DNA from: Pollenia angustigena
Lineage: Eukaryota; Arthropoda; Insecta; Diptera; Polleniidae
Length of the DNA stretch: 64,000 bases
Direction: 5' to 3'
Assembly: GCA_930367215.1 (NCBI GenBank)
Contig: OV884057.1
Span: 261,038,339 to 261,102,338, forward strand
The notes under the pieces: model-generated
Seen by the model: the letters and a program-made list of their open reading frames with translations, nothing else
The model's database searches: none
Told to the model about the DNA's origin: nothing
Shown: positions 57,416 to 64,000 of the stretch, one piece after another
Numbering within the stretch: the first letter of the stretch is position 1
How the letters are laid out: every line of letters begins with the position of its first letter
Made by a program: the position numbers and the translations under genes

Positions 57416-58651
57416 ATAAAATATATGTACATAAACGTATGTACCCAGCAAACACAGAAATACACATTATGTATTGCCAAACGTATTGCCTGGATGAAAA
57501 ATGTTATTGCGGCAATAATCGATTTCGTATTGCGGAAGATACTTCCTTCGGGAAAAAACGTGTCTCGATTGCAATACTTCTAAGCAATACGAAAGCGATA
57601 CTTATAGATGATTAACTAGCAATATCGCCAGATAACCACTTTTAAGAAAATAGGAAGATATCACCAAAATATCATTGGGATGATAAAAAGAAGGTTTTGC
57701 ATTTAAAAAAATTGTCATTTGTGTACAAAGAAGCACGGCTTTTTATTTAAAATTAAATAGGTAATTGTATACGTATAAATTTTACTTAACATAATATAAT
57801 TTACAATTAAAATAAAATAAAGTAAAAAATATACATAAATATTTAGTTTCCACCAATTTCCTGAAAAAAAAACCTACCACTTCTTTAAAATTGCATCCAG
57901 GGTTGAGAAATTCTTGACTAAATTTAAAAGGAAACAGATCAATATTTAACCGATTTATTTAATTTAAATATTTACCTTTTGCAGAATATTTTGGGAAATA
58001 ATTTTTAAGTTTTAATAATTGGATTGATTTTTATTTTTTATTTATGACGTATGTATTAAATTTAAAAAAATTTTTTCTGTCTATGTTGCGTAATTTTCTC
58101 AAAAATTATAAAAGGAAGAAAATAAAATATTACTTTGATTATTTTCTTTTAGATGACAATTTAGAGATATTGCTAAACTATTGCCTTAGGGGATATCTTC
58201 CATTTGTTTGCAGGGTATGTACATATCGTTACATACTCAAAAAGCCCTGACATTTTGAAAATTTTACAGGAGGAGCAAAAACTATTTCAAATTATAAATT
58301 CCTTTAAACTGTTTATAATTTTTTTTCGTACAAAACCTAACAATTGTTTCTAGAATGTTGCTTATTATGCAAACTTTAAGTTAGGCCCTTTGCATTTTAG
58401 TTAACGATATGTATGTATATTAGGTAAAACAAAATATTCTAATTTCTTTTATTTTATTGCATTGCAATTTATTACATACATATATATTTTTAATTATAAG
58501 AAAACAAAATTACAGCTACACCTGACATCAAGTTATTGAAGAAGAAGATTCAATAAAAGAGATTCATTAAGAAAAATAATAATTAAATTAAACACATTCG
58601 TTGCTAGTAACATATGTATAAACATACATACAAATACGTATTAATTTGTTG

Positions 58652-59172
58652 TTAGTTCGAGTCCGATCCCGAAGATAAAATCAAGCATGATGCGTCGATA
58701 TGTGGGTAATCGGTTTGTACCATTTGACCAAATACAGCTAGGAGGGACGATATCTTTTTGTAAATTTTTTTGTCCCGCTGTTTTATGTGCTGCTCTAAAC
58801 CCAAAAACTCTTTACGTACTTTCAGTGTACCCATTGATGTCGAAGTTGACGGTGATGAGTCTTCAATTATATTTAAAGGCGATGAGAAAGTCTCATCTTC
58901 AGTACAAGATCGGGAAACATTACACTGCATCGACAACACCCAATCACAACCATCAATTAAAAACGGATGGTGATAATTATCCTTTTTAGCCGCATATGCA
59001 TGGATTTTATCAAAGAAGTCCCACTCCTTAGCATCTTCAGCCATTGCCTCCTCTCCCGTTCCCTCACCAGACCGATATTTAAAAAAAGTTTTGTATTTTT
59101 TTTATTAACGCGTTCCATTGCGTCTTGCATGAAGTTGCATCTTTTTCTTGTGGCATTGAAGTTCTGCTGCAA
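58652..59172 (-). pseudogene. Harbinger Myb/SANT-like DNA-binding partner, broken
   Basis: Two overlapping minus-strand frames contribute. The first (58957-59172) contains NFNATRKRCNFMQDAMERVN and NIGLVRERERRQWLK. The second (58652-59044) contains KEWDFFDKIHAYAAKKDNYH, followed by a Ser/Thr-rich acidic middle and a helical C terminus. The pattern fits the Myb/SANT-like (MADF-related) protein that accompanies PIF/Harbinger transposases and guides them to the termini. A frameshift between the two parts near 59040 and a truncated N terminus indicate a pseudogene. Assignment rests partly on its location inside a Harbinger element. Confidence 0.6.
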
Positions 59173-59280
59173 TTTTTTCTGTAAAATAATAAATTGAACA
59201 TTTTAAATGCAATATTAATAGTTAATGCAGCTACTTACTTCCAGCCGTTATTGCTGTTTGCATTCTTGCCAGTGAACCTG

Positions 59281-59514
59281 GGGGCAAATCATGGCAGTCG
59301 TGATCGAATACTTTTTCGATTCGAAAGCAATTTTATTTCAGTCAATACTGAACGAATCGGTATTATTTTTTCAGTGTTTGAAAACTCAAATAAATGCTTT
59401 ACAACACCACAAAAATAATTTCGATCCGTTCAGTATGGACAGAAAGAATTAGAAATTGAATTGCTTTCGAATCGAAAAAGTATTCGATCACGACTGCCAT
59501 AATTTGGCCCCAAA
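59281..59514. mobile_element. MITE with ~50-65-bp inverted repeats
   Basis: ATGGCAGTCGTGATCGAATA and the following ~25 bp (59291-59332) are perfectly inverted at 59459-59500. Weaker matching extends outward (GGGGCAAATC versus GGGGCCAAATT). Arms contain TTTTTCGATTCGAAAGCAATT. The interior also has a second inverted pair around ACTGAACGAATCG. It is non-coding and inserted inside the Harbinger element. Confidence 0.85.
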
Positions 59515-60495
59515 TATCTCTTTCAATACGTTTGTCCACCAATATATGACGCTCCGAATTGTTCCCTACAAAGATGCTAGCAATCATCTTTTTGCAAATA
59601 TAATACAACATAATACTTACACGTAACATAATTTTTTTAAATTTTTTTTGCAGGTGGCTGTCTTTCCATTTTATTTAATATTTATTAAAAGTTTTCAACG
59701 TTTTTGTTTTATTTTTTAAATTTAAACTTTTAATTTTTTTTGTTTGTGTTAAAAATTCAACTAGCCCCCAGGGCTAGTGAAATTTTATTCACTTCAACAG
59801 TGTCAAAATTTAACTTCCATGAGTACTTTGCTACCGTTTCACACACACCCTATGTCGACGATATGTTAAGTTCAGAACCCATGCCTATTGGAGGTCTGAC
59901 TGTCTCCACACATCCATTATCCGCTATTTTCTAGCCAAGTCTCTCAAACTCATCTGCCATTTCATTAGTTTCGAATTCACAACCCATCAAGGCCATGGAA
60001 TTCACTAGTTGGAATTCAAAGCCCATCAAGACCCTTAGAGATTTTAGTAAATATATCCTCGAGGTATACCCATTAACCCGTTTCTCTTATTCAGGATATA
60101 TCGGCAAATCTGAAGTATCGCTAATATATCAGTATCGGTTTTCGTTAAATCCTTAATTGTCACTAACCAATCGGCGACTAAATCGTAGATAGTGTCAACA
60201 ATATTGTCATCAACGACACTATTAAGGTAATGTCGCTAATCGGGCATTAACGAATTTATGAGAAAAAAGTCGTTTATATAGTCGCCAGTGACAACTTTAA
60301 CCACATTGTTACCCATTTGATCATTAACGACAATATGCATAATAATGTCGCTCACATTGTCGTTTACGACTCAAGTGCCCTTTGTTCGAAAAAGTCGTCG
60401 ACGATTTGCATGGGCTGTCGCCATCATGTCTTCAGGGATTTACTATGGGTCTTGTACGCGTCCTCGACGTTGTCTTGAATACATGGCCAACTGGG

Positions 60496-61424
60496 TTATT
60501 CCACATACGTTATATGTTTGTGTATGTATTTTAACTTTTTAAACCAATTACCAAATTAAAACATACATTCACATGTATGTATTTTTTTTGATTATGTATC
60601 ACTAGAAAATCAAACAGAATTGTATTTTTTGCTATTTTTACAAAACTGTTGCTTAAAAATAGATATTTACAAAGAAAATTTCTAAAGGAAACAACATATA
60701 AAAATGAAAAAAAAACTCATGAGAATTGTAAGGAATATGATGATTAAATTAGTGTAAAAGATACAAATTTATACATTTATAGATGAAATTGTATCTTGCT
60801 TATTGCAAATGTAATAAAAAAATTTTAAAGTGTTTATTTGAATTTAAATAATAATGCAGTAATGCTTAAAAACATTTTTAATCAAAAGAATAGAATAGTA
60901 AATTTAAAGAAATTAGTACAAATAATAACATGTCTTTTAGCTTTTAAAATTTTCAATTTCTGATTCCGATTTTAAAATAAGCTCAAATCGACAAATTATC
61001 TCTAAAAAAAATTCTATTTAAAATTAAAGTTTAAATAAAATTAATAATTTTTTACACACATTTTTTTAAAGAAAAAGCTCAAAAATTATATTCGATTACA
61101 AAATTGTTCATAAGCAAAACCTTTATTGAACAATGATAAATGTTAATCGCCTCTCCCTCTTTTAATACTTACAAACAAATGTTCTGCATTAAAAATCTGC
61201 CAAGTCCAGTTTGATTACTTTGGAGGAAAAATCTGTTTCCCTTAGTAGTTACGACAAAACTTATTCCAAAACTTTTTTCTGCTTCTATTTGAACCAGAGT
61301 TACCAACAGTGAATAAAAAGAATACACGGCTGTTTAGTCATAATTATTTAGGATTATATGAAAGTACCTTAACCCGGTGCGCTTTGCTACCCCAATCGAA
61401 ATAAAATTACTAAAATTTTTTTTT
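60496..61424. other. Intergenic, no gene recognised
   Basis: Very AT-rich, without open frames of note. At 61372-61400 the sequence CCCGGTGCGCTTTGCTACCC is an inverted relative of the Helitron-like 3' end at 46240. Confidence 0.5.
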
Positions 61425-62020
61425 TTTTTTTAATATTTTAATTAGGCTTAAGTTCATGAAATTTAATTTTCATTAAATTATTTTTATGAAGAAAGGAATT
61501 TTACAACATGAAAATTAATTAAAATTGTTATTGATAATCTTTCATTCTTGACGTGGCTCGGGCTCGAACCCCGGCCGGCAGGTTACCATGACATGTTTCG
61601 ATCGCAACCACTCGATCTCCTCAGATGGATTTGCCGTCTTACACTCGAAAACGAAAAAACAGAAGTAAGGAAAAAACATGTAAAATCAATTAAAATTGAT
61701 AATCATTCAGGAAAGCAAATTTCGATCTACCAAATGTTTAAACACAATTTGGTTTAAGGATTGATGTTTGACTATTGACGTCAGCAGTCGTCGATGGCTG
61801 CGAGTGTTAAACGGCAAGCCCTCTGAGGAGATCGAGTGGTTGCGATCGAAACATGTCATGGTAACCTGCCGGCCGGGGTTCGAGCCCGAGCCACGTCAAG
61901 AATGAAAGATTATCAATAACAATTTTAATTAATTTTCATGTTGTAAAATTCCTTTCTTCATAAAAATAATTTAATGAAAATTAAATTTCATGAACTTAAG
62001 CCTAATTAAAATATTAAAAA
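61425..62020. repeat. Large palindrome, ~200-bp arms, tRNA-like B box
   Basis: The arm at 61425-61625 is repeated inverted at 61822-62020 with almost no differences, separated by about 196 bp. Each arm carries GGGGTTCGAGCCCGAGCCAC (forward in the right arm at about 61876), which contains a Pol III B-box-like GGTTCGAGCCC. Left of it in the same orientation, TGGCTGCGAGTGTTAA (about 61796) resembles an A box. This could be a foldback transposon or head-to-head SINE copies. The 70-codon frame within it is not a gene. Confidence 0.85.
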
Positions 62021-62884
62021 TTTGGATTAAAAACCATAAATAGTTCAACAAAATAACCACAATACTAATTATTACTAAAATTTTTTAAAACAGATCTCGT
62101 GTATTGATTATAAAGCATCTTGTGTTACATTTAATTGCTTTTACAGTAACCGTTTTGCAGATATCCAGAAATTTCAAGTGTGTTCGTATGGGAAGTGCCA
62201 TTTGGCTTTTTCCATTGAAGGTTATGTATATGATCTAAGGTTTTTGTACAAAATTGGAAAACGTTCACTTGTATAGTACTGCAAATATGTAGAAATCTTT
62301 TATGTCAATGTATGGTAGGTGCAACGCCCACCTAAAAATTAAAAAATATTAATAGCCTATGTGTCGGATAATCAGAAAATTACTGTGAAAATTTCAGTAG
62401 TCTTAAGGGAACAAACAACCTTACGATTTTTCATGAATATATTATTTATTGCTTCTCCTGCACCTACCCCCTTACTTTTATTTAGAAAGGTGTAGTTTAC
62501 CATAGTGTGGCTCCTACAAAGCTTGAAGACTTTTATCTTCATATTGTTACGAAAGTAACTTTTGTAAGTTGTAATTATTGTTTAAGAAATAGTTGTTATT
62601 ATTAGTTGTAATTATTATTTATATTGTATTGATTAGTTATTAACAGCCGTATCTATAAAAAATTACAACAGTTTTACAAAGTGTTTACTAGCTGAATTTG
62701 GAAAATCTGTATTTATAAACGATTTTTACCTTACGTTTAGTAAGCAGTTATTAAATCATTAAATTTTAAAGTTGTCTTTACCCTTCTGTAAAGCATTATT
62801 AAGTTGACATTTTGATTTATTTGTTTACGTTTTGGAACATTTTTAAAACTTTTCTGATCCAGAAAAGAAGTTTGTTTGAAAATA
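62021..62884. other. Intergenic, no gene recognised
   Basis: Holds a CAGCCGTATCTATAAAAA segment at about 62646 related to the start of the repeat at 27872. There is otherwise only AT-rich sequence without gene signals. Confidence 0.45.
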
Positions 62885-63120
62885 ATGGAAACATTAAAAT
62901 TAATAAAGAGAATTGGTAAGACCATCGTTTGTTAAAAAACCTGTTTGTATTAATATATTCGTATTTTTTATTGTATCTACTTAAAAAAGAAACTTTGGAA
63001 AATATGGTGCCAAGGCGAAAAAAGAGATATTATAAAAAGAGAATCGATCCATTTTCCATTCCTGACAGCATGTTTAAAGGGAAATATTGTCTTGACAAGG
63101 ACACTGTTAGGCAAGTTGTT
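62885..63120 (+). other. Candidate exons of a HARBI1-like N terminus
   Basis: At 63001-63120 the frame reads PRRKKRYYKKRIDPFSIPDS then MFKGKYCLDKDTVRQVV. The pattern (basic patch, P-F-x-x-P-x-x-x-F, then a hydrophobic helix) resembles the N terminus of PIF/Harbinger transposases and HARBI1-like proteins. Upstream, an ATG at 62885 gives a short frame ending at a GTAAGA donor (about 62914). A GC-type donor AG/GCAAGT follows the second block at 63111, and a strong polypyrimidine-CAG-like acceptor (TTCTAG) lies at 63210. This could be the start of a real gene or another transposon relic. Confidence 0.3.
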
Positions 63121-63210
63121 TACTTATGAAATACCCCAGTTCAATGTTCAGTTAGTACTCGTATATGAATTTGACATTTCTTTTCTTTCTTTTCCTTCTC
63201 TCTATGTTCT

Positions 63211-64000
63211 AGCGCCTATGCTTTTAATGTTTATATCGAAGCTCTTTTTTTTCTATATAATTGTCATTGTTTATACGAACCCCAACCCGAACGTAAGTTT
63301 CTTACGAAAAAATAATAAACAATTTCTCAAAATCTCTAAAACCCAATTTTTTCTTTTTTCCCGATTTTTATTTTTGAGGAAAATATTTCACCACAACATT
63401 TTTTGGTCCATACGCTCCGGATAACCCATTCCCCAGTGAAATATTTTACTTTAAAAATATTTTTATTTTTCCAGTAAAATACCCGAAGAAAGAAGGCGCA
63501 TAATTTGCCGGCGCAGTCATTCTAATAAAAACAACTCGCTTTTTACATTAATTTTACCCTCCCCTGTTTAAAAAAAAGGTAAGTCATTTGTGATAATTAA
63601 CAAGTGATTTAAGTGTTAAAAGGTGTTACAATATAAAATAAAAGTAAATAAATATAAAACCTTTATTTACTTTTACATCAGCATAAAAACAGAAAATAAG
63701 CCCAGTGCATTTTTTTACTAACAACATTTGCTAATTGTGTTAACATTCAGTGTCTAACATAAAGCTCTGTTTTTGTTTTAACTCGGTGTTAATATAAAAC
63801 ATTTAACAGCATAAACCCAGTGCTTGTTAAACTATTTTTACTCGGTACTTAAAAAATAAACAAAACAGACGGACGGCAGTGTTGTAAATTTTTTAAGTAT
63901 TAATTTTTTATATTAATCAAATAAAAATTTTTTACGAAACTCGATTTGAAACGAAAATTAATAAAAGTTAATATTTTCTAAACTGTGTGCAAACTCACTC
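63211..64000. other. Right edge, no gene confirmed
   Basis: Possible splice signals are present: an acceptor TTTTTCCAG at about 63474 and a donor AAGGTAAGT at 63579. No long open frame links them. The rest is AT-rich with CAGTG-containing repeats (63700-63860). If a host gene starts near 62.9 kb, these could be its introns and untranslated exons. Confidence 0.3.

Larger units (their letters stand above)
56115..59850. mobile_element. PIF/Harbinger element, inactive, both genes recognisable
   Basis: GGGTGTGTGTGAAACGGTA (56115-56133) is perfectly inverted at 59832-59850, with TAT on both outer sides (56112-56114, 59851-59853). PIF/Harbinger elements make 3-bp duplications. Inside are a DDE transposase pseudogene on the plus strand and a Myb/SANT-like companion on the minus strand, convergently arranged. 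A long-TIR MITE (59281-59514) has inserted near the right end. The 1.2 kb between the two genes is non-coding; it contains a CCCAGCAAAC motif at 57445 and many CAATACG motifs (57470-57620) that may be another short element. Confidence 0.85.
55285..60495. mobile_element. CCCAGTTGGCCA-ended inverted-repeat element, interrupted by Harbinger
   Basis: CCCAGTTGGCCA at 55285 is exactly inverted at 60484-60495. Subterminal regions on both sides (55300-55680 and 60140-60440) contain dense copies of TGTCGTnnACGACA-like motifs, including GCATGCATTTTGTCGTGTTT and its inverse. A PIF/Harbinger element (56115-59850) sits between. Without it the element would be about 1.5 kb. It shares the CCCAG start and the short-motif-array architecture with 16576-17295. 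The superfamily is unknown and no duplication is clear. Confidence 0.5.

Overview
The window is eukaryotic, AT-rich, and made almost entirely of transposable elements. It points to a higher dipteran fly, probably calyptrate-like. The reasons are a gypsy/errantivirus-type provirus with env, hAT, pogo, PIF/Harbinger, Helitron and Helentron elements, jockey-, CR1- and RTE-like LINE pieces, and a dispersed repeat starting TATACCCTTCACCGAAGG and carrying a GTCCGTCT microsatellite, a type common in fly genomes. I see no convincing intact host gene. A possible gene start, or another Harbinger relic, lies near 62.9-63.1 kb.

Layout. 0-4.4 kb: LINE tails, one with a 15-bp target duplication, then a hAT-like element (1183-4377) hosting a second hAT-like element and a deleted mariner-like relic. 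6.0-6.5 kb: a MITE. 9.4-12.9 kb: a composite TIR element (ends CACAGAAAAAAT) carrying an RTE-type LINE and a nested relative; a shorter copy with the same architecture is at 26.4-27.3 kb. 13.5-14.3 kb: a hAT-type MITE. 16.0-18.5 kb: a Tc1/pogo-like element carrying a CCCAG-ended element and a 957-bp Helitron. 19.4-26.2 kb: a structurally complete but defective errantivirus with nearly identical LTRs. It has gag, protease, integrase and env but has lost reverse transcriptase.

28.3-38.4 kb: a 10-kb satellite-like block built from the TATACCC repeat. It holds two nearly identical 3.2-kb tandem units, then five ~503-bp units organised as ~1005-bp dimers, with three tRNA-like A-box/B-box modules. 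39.5-40.4 kb: TA/CATA-rich nested palindromes. 40.9-45.4 kb: a long-TIR MITE and a hAT-like shell with a pogo-like element inside. 46.4-53.3 kb: the one large intact coding region, a 2302-codon Helentron protein (Rep, PIF1-type helicase, C-terminal endonuclease) with a 42-residue tandem repeat near the N terminus. 54-60.5 kb: a foldback MITE and a dead PIF/Harbinger element with both of its genes, inside a larger CCCAG-ended inverted-repeat element. 61.4-62.0 kb: a 200-bp-arm palindrome with a B-box-like motif.

How the parts relate: insertions are nested three and four deep, so relative ages can be read from who interrupts whom. The Helentron and the errantivirus LTRs look youngest. The LINEs, Harbinger and mariner pieces carry stops, frameshifts or deletions. 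All boundaries were read by eye from inverted repeats and target duplications.
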